Shown: positions 5,666 through 14,053 of the stretch, piece by piece | Position numbering within the stretch: the stretch's first letter is position 1 | How the letters are laid out: every line of letters begins with the position of its first letter | Assembly: GCF_035994185.1 (NCBI RefSeq) | Contig: NZ_CP108539.1 | Span: 62,001 to 126,000, forward strand | From: Streptomyces sp. NBC_01217 | GTDB taxonomy: Bacteria; Actinomycetota; Actinomycetes; Streptomycetales; Streptomycetaceae | Direction: 5' to 3' | Length of the DNA stretch: 64,000 nucleotides | Notes under the pieces: model-generated | The model's input: only the letters and a program-made list of their open reading frames with translations | Database searches by the model: none | What the model was told of the DNA's origin: nothing | Translations under genes and position numbers: made by a program

Positions 5666-8278
5666 ATGGCCGACGACGACGGCCCCAACAACTTGATCCA
5701 CTTCCCCCGCGTGGGCTACACGGCCCTCACCGACCCCCCCGCGGAGACGCCTGATTTGGCCCCGGCCGACGTGCCGTTCGCGGCCTCCGCCGACGTCTCT
5801 ATGGTCTCCGCAGACGCTCCCGAAGCGTTTGCACCCGCGATCTGGACCTCTCCTCTGGACACGATTTCGGCCCTGCCTGAGCCCGGTCTCGGCAGCCCGT
5901 TCACCGCCGGTTCGGAGCCCGCTGCGGCTTCTGCTTCGGCGGGTGCGATGGTCCCGGCGACCTTCCGGTCCGAGGGTGCGCAGCCGGCCGCCGCGCCGCG
6001 CCTTGGTGCGCTGTCGCTGGCCGCGATCCTTGCGGTGTCGCTGGCCGCGATGCGCGGAATTCACTCCAGCATCGCGTCGAACCGGGCCAGCTGGGAGCAG
6101 CGCGAGGCGGTCGCGAAGACCGCGAGCACGGGTAAGGACGGCTCCTCCGGGGGTGGTTCGAAGAAGCAGGTGCAGCCCAGCCACGAGTACGGCCGTAAGT
6201 CCCTCCAGCGTGTTCGTGGCGGCCCGTCAGGGCGTTCCGGCGGTGCTGGTCCGGGCAGGTCCGGACGGGGCGGCGGGGCACTGAATGGCTCGGGAGGCGG
6301 TAGGCGAAACGGGTCGACGACCAAGTCGCCCAGCGGTTCCGGCAGTGGCTTCCGGGGCGGGCGCGGCGGCGGTTCGGGCTCCGGTCCCGGTCGTTCCAAC
6401 TCCGGCTCCGGCAAGGGCGGCTCGGGGGTCACCCCTCTCAAGCGCAGCTCGCAGGGCGGCGGCCCCAGCCTCAAGAAGAACCGCGGCCCCGGATCGTCCG
6501 GCGGATCGGGCGGTTCGGGAGGCTCCAGCGGCGGCGGAGGCGGCAGGAAGAACCGCGGCCCCGGCAGCGGCGGCGGGTCCGGCTCCTCCGGTGGCGGCTC
6601 CACCACGAACCGCAAGCGCGGCCCCGGCAGCACCGGGGCCGGGGCCGGCGGTTCGTCCGGCGGTCTGGCCAAGAAGCGCGGACCGGGCTCCGGGACGGGA
6701 ACCGGCAGGACGACGGGCCCCGGCACCAAGAGCCCCGGCACCAAGAGCCCCGGCACCAAGAGCCCCGGCACCGGCAAGGGGACGGGCGGGAAGACCACGC
6801 CCGGCACGACCAGCTCGAAGGGCCCCGGCACCGGCAAGGGCACGGGGACCGGCCCGAAGGGCGGGACGAAGAAGTCGCCGCGCGGTACGACCGGCCCGTC
6901 CGGGATCCTGCGCAAGAAGCCCGGCACCACCACCTCCGGCACCGGCCCGAAGACGAAGCCGAAGCCGAAGGGGAAGGGTAGTAGCGGCGCGGGCACCACG
7001 GCACCCGGCAGCAAGCGCGGGAAGGGCAAGACCCGCTCCGGCAAGGGCGGGACCGGCCCGGCCTCGGTGCCCAAGACGCCGGGCGGGAAGTCCCGCAAGG
7101 GCAAGAAGCTCACGCTCATGCCGGGTATCGCGCACGGCACGTTCGCGTCCTCGGTGAAGCAGGACTGCCGCTGCCGCAAGTGCCGGCGCTTCCGGAAGGA
7201 GTACAGCCGCAAGGTCCTCGGGGCGATGAAGTCCGCCGCCCGGGGCCGGACCACCTTCGGCGAGGCCGTACACGAGACCGCTGAGAAGCGGCTCAAGCGC
7301 CGCCGCAAGAAGATGGGCCCGCCGGTCGTCACGAAGGTCAAGGTCAGGAAGCCGAAGAAGAAGACCGGCCCGAAGACCAAGCCCGGCAGCACCAAGCCCG
7401 CCGGGCCCGCCGCGAAGGCACCGACCGGTCTCGCCGCGGCGGCACCCACCCGCCGCACGCCCTGGTCCACGGCCAAGGCACGGGCCCGCAAGCGTGCCCG
7501 GATGCGCACCACTACGGTCCCCGCGCCCCGGCCGGCGCCGACGACTGACACCACCACACCGCCCCCGCCGCCGGGCCCGCCCGGTCCTCCGGCAGCTGCA
7601 CCGGCCCCGGCCGCCGCAGTCGCCGGGGCCGCTACCACCCCGGCCCCGCCGGGCGGCGGCACGGTGCCGGGCACCGGTGAGCCGCGCCTGTCGCCGTTCG
7701 AGGCGGTGGGCATGGCGACGGCGGTGTCCGCTCCGGCTGGTCCCATCACGGTCGAGCGGGCCGACTCCCCCGGGTCCGGCCTGGCGACGTCCGGCGCGGG
7801 TCTTCCCGCTGGCACCCCGAGCACGAAGGAGAACAGCGTGAGTGACGCCTGGCTGACGAAGTGGGGCAGCGGCAGCGTCGCAGGGATGGACGCGGAGCAC
7901 GAGACCGAGGTCACCCTCGATGACACGCTCGACGTCCTGGAGGAGCTGACGCAGCAGTCGTTCCAGGCGCACGAGACCTGCCGCAAGCTCTCCAAGAAGG
8001 CGCTGGAGATCAGGCACGCCCTGGATGAACTCGCCGCCGACCTGCGGTCCCGGCACAACATTCTGGGCCGTCTGACCGGCGCGGCGATGGCCAAGCTCGC
8101 GGAGTCCATGGAGCTCCTGGCCCGCAAGGCCGACGAGATGGCCACGAAGTCGCTGGTGGCGGCGGAACTCTGCGAGACGGCGGAGAACGCGATGTTCGAC
8201 GCCTACCGGCCTCTGCAGCAGGCCACCGAGGATACGGGCCTGGAAGTGCCCGCCGCCCGCATCCACAACGAGAACTGA
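5666..8278 (+). CDS. Membrane-anchored Gly/Ser/Lys-rich low-complexity protein with C-terminal helical domain
   Basis: ATG at 5666 is preceded by GAGAGGGAG; 870 residues. One hydrophobic segment lies at about 111-130. Then about 330 residues are almost only Gly, Ser, Lys, Arg, Pro and Thr, with repeats such as a tandem GTKSP unit and GPGSS/GPGTG blocks. A CRCRKC cluster with a strongly basic helix follows near 490-560, then a Pro/Ala/Thr linker. The last 140 residues are Ala/Leu/Glu-rich and helical, similar in style to the next protein. The net charge of the central region suggests DNA or polyanion binding at the membrane (inference). Followed closely by a GTG-started gene, so probably one operon with TraB. 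Confidence 0.75.
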   Translation: MADDDGPNNLIHFPRVGYTALTDPPAETPDLAPADVPFAASADVSMVSADAPEAFAPAIWTSPLDTISALPEPGLGSPFTAGSEPAAASASAGAMVPATFRSEGAQPAAAPRLGALSLAAILAVSLAAMRGIHSSIASNRASWEQREAVAKTASTGKDGSSGGGSKKQVQPSHEYGRKSLQRVRGGPSGRSGGAGPGRSGRGGGALNGSGGGRRNGSTTKSPSGSGSGFRGGRGGGSGSGPGRSNSGSGKGGSGVTPLKRSSQGGGPSLKKNRGPGSSGGSGGSGGSSGGGGGRKNRGPGSGGGSGSSGGGSTTNRKRGPGSTGAGAGGSSGGLAKKRGPGSGTGTGRTTGPGTKSPGTKSPGTKSPGTGKGTGGKTTPGTTSSKGPGTGKGTGTGPKGGTKKSPRGTTGPSGILRKKPGTTTSGTGPKTKPKPKGKGSSGAGTTAPGSKRGKGKTRSGKGGTGPASVPKTPGGKSRKGKKLTLMPGIAHGTFASSVKQDCRCRKCRRFRKEYSRKVLGAMKSAARGRTTFGEAVHETAEKRLKRRRKKMGPPVVTKVKVRKPKKKTGPKTKPGSTKPAGPAAKAPTGLAAAAPTRRTPWSTAKARARKRARMRTTTVPAPRPAPTTDTTTPPPPPGPPGPPAAAPAPAAAVAGAATTPAPPGGGTVPGTGEPRLSPFEAVGMATAVSAPAGPITVERADSPGSGLATSGAGLPAGTPSTKENSVSDAWLTKWGSGSVAGMDAEHETEVTLDDTLDVLEELTQQSFQAHETCRKLSKKALEIRHALDELAADLRSRHNILGRLTGAAMAKLAESMELLARKADEMATKSLVAAELCETAENAMFDAYRPLQQATEDTGLEVPAARIHNEN

Positions 8279-8289
8279 GGGGAACCCAC

Positions 8290-8718
8290 GTGAGCGACAA
8301 CCTCCCCGCCGTCCCGGGAATGAGCGGCGGATCCAGCAGCGGCAACGGCTTCCTCGCCCTGTCCGGCCGGACCGCCGCCCTCGCGACCGCCGCTCTCTTC
8401 CTCAAGGAGGGGATGCACCTGCTCAAGACCCACATGCAGGCCAACGCCAACGCGGCCATGCGCCTGTCGGAGATGTGCGACGCGGCCGAAGTCGAGCCGC
8501 AGTTCACCGCGATGATCCTGGACGCGTCCACCTCCCTCACCGGGGTGGCGGAGGCATCCGGGGAGATGGTGAACGCCGCCGACTCCGTCGACACCGATGC
8601 CCGCGGCTTCAACGAGTCGCACGACCGGGAGTACCGCCCCGGCTACGAGGCATCCAACGGCTCCGGCGTGAAGCAGGCCAAGCCCGGCTTCTACCGGCGC
8701 ACCGGCCGCCGCAGCTGA
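8290..8718 (+). CDS. Putative transfer-associated helical protein (142 aa)
   Basis: GTG at 8290, 11 bp after the previous stop, with GAGGGGAA upstream. The 142-residue protein begins with a Gly/Ser-rich linker, then long Ala/Met/Leu-rich helices, and ends in a basic tail. It resembles in style the small helical proteins often placed just before TraB in Streptomyces conjugative elements. It also resembles the C-terminal helical part of the preceding low-complexity protein, perhaps through partial duplication. No catalytic motif seen. Confidence 0.65.
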   Translation: MSDNLPAVPGMSGGSSSGNGFLALSGRTAALATAALFLKEGMHLLKTHMQANANAAMRLSEMCDAAEVEPQFTAMILDASTSLTGVAEASGEMVNAADSVDTDARGFNESHDREYRPGYEASNGSGVKQAKPGFYRRTGRRS

Positions 8719-8735
8719 ACCACCCCCACCCCCGC

Positions 8736-8776
8736 GCAGCAGGGGCCACGCCCACGCCGGGCGCGGCCCCTGCTGC
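8736..8776. terminator. Stem-loop between transfer genes
   Basis: Perfect 12-bp stem GCAGCAGGGGCC with its complement at 8765-8776 and a 17-nt loop. It lies between the 142-aa gene and traB-like translocase gene and could attenuate or separate their transcription. No T-run. Confidence 0.6.
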
Positions 8777-8801
8777 TCCCTGCCCCTGAACGGAGGCTGT
8801 G

Positions 8802-11093
8802 TTGAGCACCATCGACCAGGCGGCGCCGGCCGCCGACACCACCAAGCGCGTTCCGGGCCACGTCATCTACCGGCGCGTCCTGGCCGAACGCACCTCCTAC
8901 GCGCTCGCCGCGGCCGGGATGGCCGTCGGCCCGCAGCTGGACGACAGCGCCTGGTCCTACCTCGCCTCCGGCGGGATCGGACTGGGCACGCTCGCCTGGC
9001 TGTACGCGAAGACGAAGAGCCCCGACCACGGTCTGGACACCCTCACCCGGGCGCAGCGGGCGATCCCGTTCCTGACGGCCGCCGGCACCTACGTGGCGAG
9101 CCTGATCACCCCCGGATTCAACTGGTGGGAGGTCGTCGCCCCGGCCGCGTGGGCGGGCCTGATGGGCTGGATGGCCCCGCTCACCCGCAGCGCCGGTCTG
9201 GTCCTGGAGCTCACCGAGCACCAGGAGCAGCAGGGCAACGGCCCCGGGGAGGCGCTGACGTACACCGAGTTCCTCGCCGCGAAGTGGACGCAGGCCACCG
9301 GCGACGGTACGCGCCTGGTGTCCATCACGCCATACCGCGCGGATCGGCCCGACTTCGAGGCCGTCGTCGTCGCCCAGGCGGGGAAGGCGGTGCCCACGTT
9401 CACCGAGGTGCAGCTCGCCGCCGCGTTCGACTTCCCGGTCGGCACGGTGCGGATGCGCCCCGTACAGGGATCGGGGCCCGGCCGGATGCAGCTGATCGCC
9501 CGCCCCACCACCGAGGACACCGAGCGGGCCGCGGAAGGGCTGCGCGGCCTGTGGGAGTCGGCGGTCTCCGCGCCCGGCGGCGCCGCCCCCGGCGTCGACC
9601 TGATCGACCACCGGTCCGAGCCGCACCGCATCGTGCTCCTGGTCGCCTCCCCTCCGGGTAAAGAGATCCGCCTGCCGCACACGGCGATCTGCTCCGCTTT
9701 CGGTATCGACGACCCGTCCCGGCTAGTCATCGAGACCGACGGCATCCGCCAGGGCGTCGTCTCCGTCTACAAGACGAACCCGCTGATGAAGGTCCGCAAG
9801 GCCACCGTCGAAGACCTGACGATGGACGACAAAGGCCGCATCACCATCGGCGTCTGCCACGACGGCAAGCCCGCCCGGATGCGGCTGTGGGACCCGGGCC
9901 AGGGTGCGCTGCGCGGCATCACCGCAGGCGTCACCGGCGCGGGCAAGTCCGTGCTGCAGAACCTGATCCTCGCCGGGGAGAAGCGCTCCGGCGTCGTCTC
10001 CTGGGTCGGCGACGTCCAGGGCGGCATGTCGCTGCCCGAGGCGGAGGGCCGGGTCGACTGGTTCGCCAAGGGCCCGGTGGAGACGCTCCTGATGCTCACG
10101 GCCGCGCACGCGGTCATGAAGTACCGCGAGCGGATCAGCAACGAGATGGGGCGCGGCGACTTCGCACTCGGTCGGCCGTGGCCGCTCATCAACATCACGC
10201 TGGACGAGATCAACCGCCTGCTGTCCCACCCGGACGAAGCGATGCGCAAGGCCACTGCGTACTTCATCGCCGACATCCAGAAGACCGGCCGCAAGGTCGG
10301 TATCGGCATCCGGCTCGCCGTCCAGTCACTGCACCTCAAGGACCTGGGCGACGACGACGCGATCCGCCAGCAGGGCAAGGTCGGCGCACTGTTCCTCATG
10401 CGCACCGCTTCCTCCTCCACCAAGGAGATGGGCCTGGACGGTATCGCCCCGGCCGGTTTCCAGATGGAGAACATCCCCGCCCGGATCTACGAGAACGGGC
10501 AGATCGAGGCGCTGTTCTCCGGCAAGGACGACGAGGACGGCGAGTCCACCGCGGGCATGGCGTACATGTTCCTCGACGGCCGGGCGAAGTTCATGCGCAC
10601 CTTCTTCGCGGAGAAGGTCGACGGTGTCTATCCCGACCTGATCGCCCTGTACGGCGACGAACCGGCGAACGGGCTCACCGAGGGCGAGGCCAAGGCCGCA
10701 CAGGCCGGGGTCGCGCTCTACGGCGTCCGGCACTCCAACCCGTACGCCGACTGCGACACCCTCGCCCAGGCGTTCTCCGGAACCTCCGACAGCGAGCCGA
10801 TGGCCGGTCCGCCAGCCACCACGGACGGCGAAGGCGACAGCGGCGAGGCGCCCGCCCCGACCGGGGCGCCCTTCGGGATCCCGTTCGGGGACGGCCCCGA
10901 CATCGGGGAGGAGCCCGGCCTCCAGGACCAGATCCTCACGCTGCTCGCAGACGGGCCCATGAGTCTCAAGGAGCTGCGCGAGGCCCTGCCCGGCTTCCAG
11001 CCCTCCAGCGTCAGCAACGCCTGCTCGCAGCTCAAGGCGAAGGGCCTGGCCACGTCGCTCAAGCGTGGCCACTGGCAGCTCGCCGACAGCTGA
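8802..11093 (+). CDS. TraB-type FtsK/SpoIIIE-family conjugative DNA translocase
   Basis: 763 residues. TTG at 8802 was preferred because GGAGG is 5 nt away; GTG at 8799 would be only 2 nt away. Two or more hydrophobic segments fill about 30-135. The ATPase domain has Walker A GVTGAGKS near residue 378 and a Walker B-like LINITLDEINRL near 465. The last 60 residues (DQILTLLADGPMSLKEL onward) form a winged helix like the FtsK gamma/TraB recognition domain. TraB proteins of Streptomyces plasmids move double-stranded DNA through a pore after binding 8-bp repeats at the clt locus; the phased array at 2679-3085 is a candidate locus here (inference). Confidence 0.9.
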   Translation: MSTIDQAAPAADTTKRVPGHVIYRRVLAERTSYALAAAGMAVGPQLDDSAWSYLASGGIGLGTLAWLYAKTKSPDHGLDTLTRAQRAIPFLTAAGTYVASLITPGFNWWEVVAPAAWAGLMGWMAPLTRSAGLVLELTEHQEQQGNGPGEALTYTEFLAAKWTQATGDGTRLVSITPYRADRPDFEAVVVAQAGKAVPTFTEVQLAAAFDFPVGTVRMRPVQGSGPGRMQLIARPTTEDTERAAEGLRGLWESAVSAPGGAAPGVDLIDHRSEPHRIVLLVASPPGKEIRLPHTAICSAFGIDDPSRLVIETDGIRQGVVSVYKTNPLMKVRKATVEDLTMDDKGRITIGVCHDGKPARMRLWDPGQGALRGITAGVTGAGKSVLQNLILAGEKRSGVVSWVGDVQGGMSLPEAEGRVDWFAKGPVETLLMLTAAHAVMKYRERISNEMGRGDFALGRPWPLINITLDEINRLLSHPDEAMRKATAYFIADIQKTGRKVGIGIRLAVQSLHLKDLGDDDAIRQQGKVGALFLMRTASSSTKEMGLDGIAPAGFQMENIPARIYENGQIEALFSGKDDEDGESTAGMAYMFLDGRAKFMRTFFAEKVDGVYPDLIALYGDEPANGLTEGEAKAAQAGVALYGVRHSNPYADCDTLAQAFSGTSDSEPMAGPPATTDGEGDSGEAPAPTGAPFGIPFGDGPDIGEEPGLQDQILTLLADGPMSLKELREALPGFQPSSVSNACSQLKAKGLATSLKRGHWQLADS

Positions 11094-11139
11094 CCCGTAC
11101 TCATCCACGCACCACGATCACCGAAGGAAACCGATACCT

Positions 11140-11328
11140 GTGGCCTTGTCGATCTCCCTGGTCCTGCTGCTCGGCATCATCGTGGCCATCCTCGTGCGGA
11201 CCGGCTACCAGCGGATCATGCCGGGCGTCGCCGTCCTGCTGTTCGGCTTCTTCCTCGCCAACACCGGCATAGCCCCCACGATCACCGGTGCCGTCTCCTC
11301 TGTCACCGGATGGATCAGCAGCTTCTGA
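11140..11328 (+). CDS. Small two-helix membrane protein (62 aa)
   Basis: GTG at 11140 behind GAAGGAAA. Nearly the whole 62-residue product is hydrophobic, with two membrane segments (LVLLLGIIVAILV and VAVLLFGFFLA) around a short basic loop YQRIMPG. It resembles the small spread-type (Spd) membrane proteins found next to traB in Streptomyces plasmids. Those are thought to assist intramycelial spreading through TraB interaction. Exact family not certain. Confidence 0.75.
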   Translation: MALSISLVLLLGIIVAILVRTGYQRIMPGVAVLLFGFFLANTGIAPTITGAVSSVTGWISSF

Positions 11329-11370
11329 CCACCCCAGTCCCGCCCGCCCGCCGAGGAGGAGAACACGACG

Positions 11371-11523
11371 ATGGACCGCCCCCTGGTGCTCGTGGTTGAC
11401 GAGGCCGCCGATGTCCTGGCGGCCAGCCCCGAGGCCCGCGCGCTCGTCAACGAGGTGCTGCACGCCGGTCGCCGCAACGGCGTCCGGGTCCGCTTCGAGT
11501 CCCGCCGGCCGCTGCCGTTCTGA
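11371..11523 (+). CDS. Mini protein resembling a Walker B segment of an FtsK/TraB ATPase (50 aa)
   Basis: ATG at 11371 with GAGGAGGA upstream, so translation is likely. The 50 residues read like one piece of a P-loop motor: a hydrophobic strand ending in two acids (LVLVVDEAAD) followed by helix LVNEVLHAGRRNGV and strand VRFE. This is the usual Walker B and following region of FtsK/VirD4 enzymes, yet no Walker A is present. It may be a trimmed relic or a dedicated small regulator of the translocase ring (inference). Confidence 0.6.
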   Translation: MDRPLVLVVDEAADVLAASPEARALVNEVLHAGRRNGVRVRFESRRPLPF

Positions 11524-11599
11524 CAGTCCCCGACGCCGGGCGCGCTCGAGGACGCCGCCGATCAGCAGTAGCCCCGTACTGCTCCCCGCCCCCTGCGGC

Positions 11600-11622
11600 C
11601 TCCCCGCCACCACGGCGGGGAG
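11600..11622. terminator. Short GC hairpin
   Basis: CTCCCCGCC pairs with GGCGGGGAG around ACCAC. It lies in the 130-bp gap between the 50-aa gene and the next membrane protein. Confidence 0.45.
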
Positions 11623-11656
11623 GGCGCCCCCGCATCTGCTCCGAATGGAGAACCCC

Positions 11657-12154
11657 GTGGACTTCGAACCCATCACCCGATCGCTGACTGACGCCGAAGC
11701 CAAAGCCGAGGCCGAGAGGCTCCTCACAGAGGCGTACCGGCCCCAGATCCCCCTGGTGCGGCACATCCCGACGTCGTTCCGCGACGACACCCCGCTGCCC
11801 GCGTACGGCGACGCCCCGCCCGTCCATCAGGACGACAAGCGGATCGTGCCTGCCTGGGCGGCCGGGATCGCCGTCGCCTCCATCGGCGTCGGGGCCGGTA
11901 TCACCGGCATTGGCTGCGGCGCCTGGCTGGTCCTTCAGGGCCTGGCCTCCGTCACGCTCTACGGCGTGCTGATGGTGACCCTCCCTTTCGCGGGCGTCGC
12001 CGTGGTCGCCACCGCCATCGGCGGCGCGATCAACAAGGCGCGCAGCGCCGTCACCAAGAACGTGTTCGAGGGCCCCGTGGTCCAGAACACGCAGATCAAC
12101 AACACCAGTAACCAGCGCGGGATGTTCTCCCGCACCCGCAACGACGTTCGCTGA
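11657..12154 (+). CDS. Spd-like membrane protein (165 aa)
   Basis: GTG at 11657 was chosen because ATGGAGAA 4-7 nt upstream serves as ribosome site; ATG at 11645 is the alternative. The N-terminal 65 residues are soluble and acidic. Two strongly hydrophobic Gly/Ala/Val segments follow (about 70-95 and 100-120), then a polar Asn-rich tail (NTQINNTSNQRG). It fits the spread proteins of Streptomyces plasmids by position and topology; exact function not shown. Confidence 0.7.
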   Translation: MDFEPITRSLTDAEAKAEAERLLTEAYRPQIPLVRHIPTSFRDDTPLPAYGDAPPVHQDDKRIVPAWAAGIAVASIGVGAGITGIGCGAWLVLQGLASVTLYGVLMVTLPFAGVAVVATAIGGAINKARSAVTKNVFEGPVVQNTQINNTSNQRGMFSRTRNDVR

Positions 12155-12235
12155 GTTCCGGGCGCCCTGCCTCGTATCCGAAACCCGCCACACGAGTCGG
12201 GCTTCGGGTGCGGGACAGGCCGTCCGGCCTCGCGG

Positions 12236-12454
12236 TCAGTCGTAGTCGATCCAGATCCGGCCGTGGTCATCGACCTCGGCACCCCGGATCTGCCCGTCAA
12301 CGATCGCTCCGTTGACCGTCACCTCGACGTCGTAGTCCACGTCGATCCACAACACACCGTCGTCGTCAGTGAACGCGGGCCAGATCTGCCCGTCCGTGTC
12401 CACAACCTCTTCGAAGACGACTTCCTCCGGCTCATCACGGGTGAACCACCCCAT
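12236..12454 (-). CDS. Acidic protein with repeated DG-x-[IL]-W motifs (72 aa)
   Basis: The only minus-strand gene in the left backbone. ATG at 12454 has AGAGGGGG about 8 nt upstream. The 72-residue product is very acidic and built of short beta-like repeats, DTDGQIWPAF, DDDGVLWIDVDYD and DDHGRIWIDYD. Such a strand-rich acidic protein could bind a basic partner or mimic DNA charge (inference). It converges with the 165-aa gene and diverges from the next + gene, which starts 89 bp away, so 12455-12543 should hold promoters for both. Confidence 0.65.
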   Translation of the reverse strand: MGWFTRDEPEEVVFEEVVDTDGQIWPAFTDDDGVLWIDVDYDVEVTVNGAIVDGQIRGAEVDDHGRIWIDYD

Positions 12455-12543
12455 CGCAGCCGCCCCCTCTCCAGGCCCAACGCTCACAGCTTGGCCCACT
12501 CGCACGCTCCGTGAACACCGCATCGACAACAAGGAGTTGCCCC

Positions 12544-13314
12544 GTGCAGCCCAACGACAACACCCCCGGCCAGAACCACCAAGAGCTCACCTACCTCCCG
12601 GTGCCGTTCCCGAAGGAGCAGCCCAAGGAGCCGCGGTTCACCGCGCTGCGCGACTGGTGGAACCGCGCCTGGGAAATCGACGGCGTTCTGTACGACATGT
12701 GGGACGACGTCCTCAGCGCCCCCGAGGACGGCCTCCGGCACATGGCCCCCTGGCTCCGCGCCGTCCTGATGGCGGCCGGATTCTCCTTCGTCGTCCTGAT
12801 AGCCAAGGCCGCCGGCGAAGTCATCCTCCAGGCGCTACACCAGCTGCTCACCGCCGTGCCCAAAGTGCAGGTCGGCGTCGACACCTCCAGCGGCGTGGCC
12901 GCCGTCGTCGACCAGCCGGTGCGCACCTACATCGCGCAGCACTCCGCCGGCCTCGCCGTCGAAGGCTCCACCGTCTACACGCTGTGGCTGCTCACCGGCA
13001 TCGTCGGCCTGGTCCTCGGCTACCTCTCCCGCAACAACGGCGTGCGCGCAATGTGGGCCGGGTGGGGCGCGGCCACCGTGTGGATGGTCTGGACAGCCAC
13101 CCCGGCAACCAGCCGCCCCGTCGCGGCCGGGCTCGCCGTCCTCGCCTGGACGTTCCTCTCCGCGTTCGCGATGCGCGGCCTGACCTTGCGCCGCCGCGTC
13201 GTCGCCGGGCGCCCGGCCAAGGTCACCGTCAAGCCCGAGATCCACGTCCCGGTGCAGCCCCCGGCCGCGCCCGCCGACCAGCACCCCCACACCGGATGCC
13301 CCTTCCGGGACTGA
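12544..13314 (+). CDS. Multi-helix membrane protein, Spd-like (256 aa)
   Basis: GTG at 12544 with AAGGAG upstream. After about 75 soluble residues come a membrane helix (VLMAAGFSFVVLIAK), a loop of some 70 residues, then three or four further helices at about 145-220 and a Pro-rich tail. Size, topology and position after traB agree with the larger spread proteins of actinobacterial plasmids. No enzymatic motif. Confidence 0.72.
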   Translation: MQPNDNTPGQNHQELTYLPVPFPKEQPKEPRFTALRDWWNRAWEIDGVLYDMWDDVLSAPEDGLRHMAPWLRAVLMAAGFSFVVLIAKAAGEVILQALHQLLTAVPKVQVGVDTSSGVAAVVDQPVRTYIAQHSAGLAVEGSTVYTLWLLTGIVGLVLGYLSRNNGVRAMWAGWGAATVWMVWTATPATSRPVAAGLAVLAWTFLSAFAMRGLTLRRRVVAGRPAKVTVKPEIHVPVQPPAAPADQHPHTGCPFRD

Positions 13315-13464
13315 CCTCCGGTCGCTCCGCCTGGTCCTTGCCCACCCCGCCACGGGGCGGGCGAGGGCCGGACAGGCCGACCGGCCGCCTCGCACCGCGC
13401 CCGCCGACGAACGCCGCCGGCAGGCGCGGTGCTTGCTGTCCACCGACATCTGGAGGAACCGATC

Positions 13465-13572
13465 GTGCTCATCCCCCGCCCGCGCCGCCGGATCGGCCGA
13501 CCCCGCCCCTTCCGCCCCGGTCCCCGCTACCCGCACCGTCCCGCCCGGATCCACGGCTCCTGGGGCAAGTGA
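13465..13572 (+). CDS. Arg/Pro-rich mini protein (35 aa)
   Basis: GTG at 13465 follows TGGAGGAACC, a strong ribosome site, and its TGA shares the A of the next ATG (TGATG). The 35 residues are almost all Arg, Pro, Gly and His (PRPRRRIGRPRPF), like a nucleic-acid-binding tail or a leader peptide that couples translation of the following gene. Confidence 0.55.
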   Translation: MLIPRPRRRIGRPRPFRPGPRYPHRPARIHGSWGK

Positions 13573-14027
13573 TGACGAGGACGCGACGGAAGCGGCGCCG
13601 CGAGATCAAGCGCGTGCCCCGCACTGACGCGACCCTGCCGGAGCACGATCGCAGGGCTTGTCCCGCTGGTCTGCTTACCCGGCGGCAGTTACGGGAGAAG
13701 GGGCTGAGCCCCGGCGGACACGACCCGGTCGCGGTCCTGCGCTGCAAGCACTGCTCGTACAGGCCCGACCAGTCATGCATCCATCCCACCCGGGCCTGGC
13801 TGTGGCGCGAGGACCTCGCCAAGCCGAAACGCGTGCCGACGCTCGCTCAGGAGTGGGCGCTGGACCGCGCGATGGCCGCGAGGCAGACCTGCCCCGACTG
13901 CAGGCGTCGCTACATCTTCTGCCTCCCGCTGCGCACCCAGGGCTGTTGCAACGCATGCAACACCGGCACCGAGCCCACCCCCGGCACCTACCTCGCTCCC
14001 CCGGCCAAGCACCTGCTTGCCGCCTGA
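13572..14027 (+). CDS. RRQRL-like zinc-binding protein (151 aa)
   Basis: Starts at ATG 13572, coupled to the mini protein. After a very basic N-terminus (RTRRKRRREIKR) comes the motif RRQLREKGLSPGG, the hallmark of a Streptomyces family named for its RRQRL motif. Then two CxxC pairs (CKHC and CPDC), C and CCNAC complete probable zinc sites. Such proteins are frequent in actinobacterial integrative elements; their biochemical role is not known. Probably nucleic-acid binding (inference from charge and zinc sites). Confidence 0.75.
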   Translation: MTRTRRKRRREIKRVPRTDATLPEHDRRACPAGLLTRRQLREKGLSPGGHDPVAVLRCKHCSYRPDQSCIHPTRAWLWREDLAKPKRVPTLAQEWALDRAMAARQTCPDCRRRYIFCLPLRTQGCCNACNTGTEPTPGTYLAPPAKHLLAA

Positions 14028-14053
14028 CCGCGCCACCTGAAGGAGAGATCGCT

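Noticed and set aside
6720..6775. Tandem 15-bp repeats that might suggest a CRISPR or satellite
   Set aside because: They are in-frame GTKSP codon repeats without spacers, part of the low-complexity protein.
6061..8266. Very long minus-strand open frames (about 690 codons) opposite the low-complexity gene
   Set aside because: Products are only Pro/Arg/Gly or Ala/Gly/Arg, as expected from reading a GC-rich low-complexity gene backwards; the + frame has a ribosome site, membrane helix and coupled neighbours.
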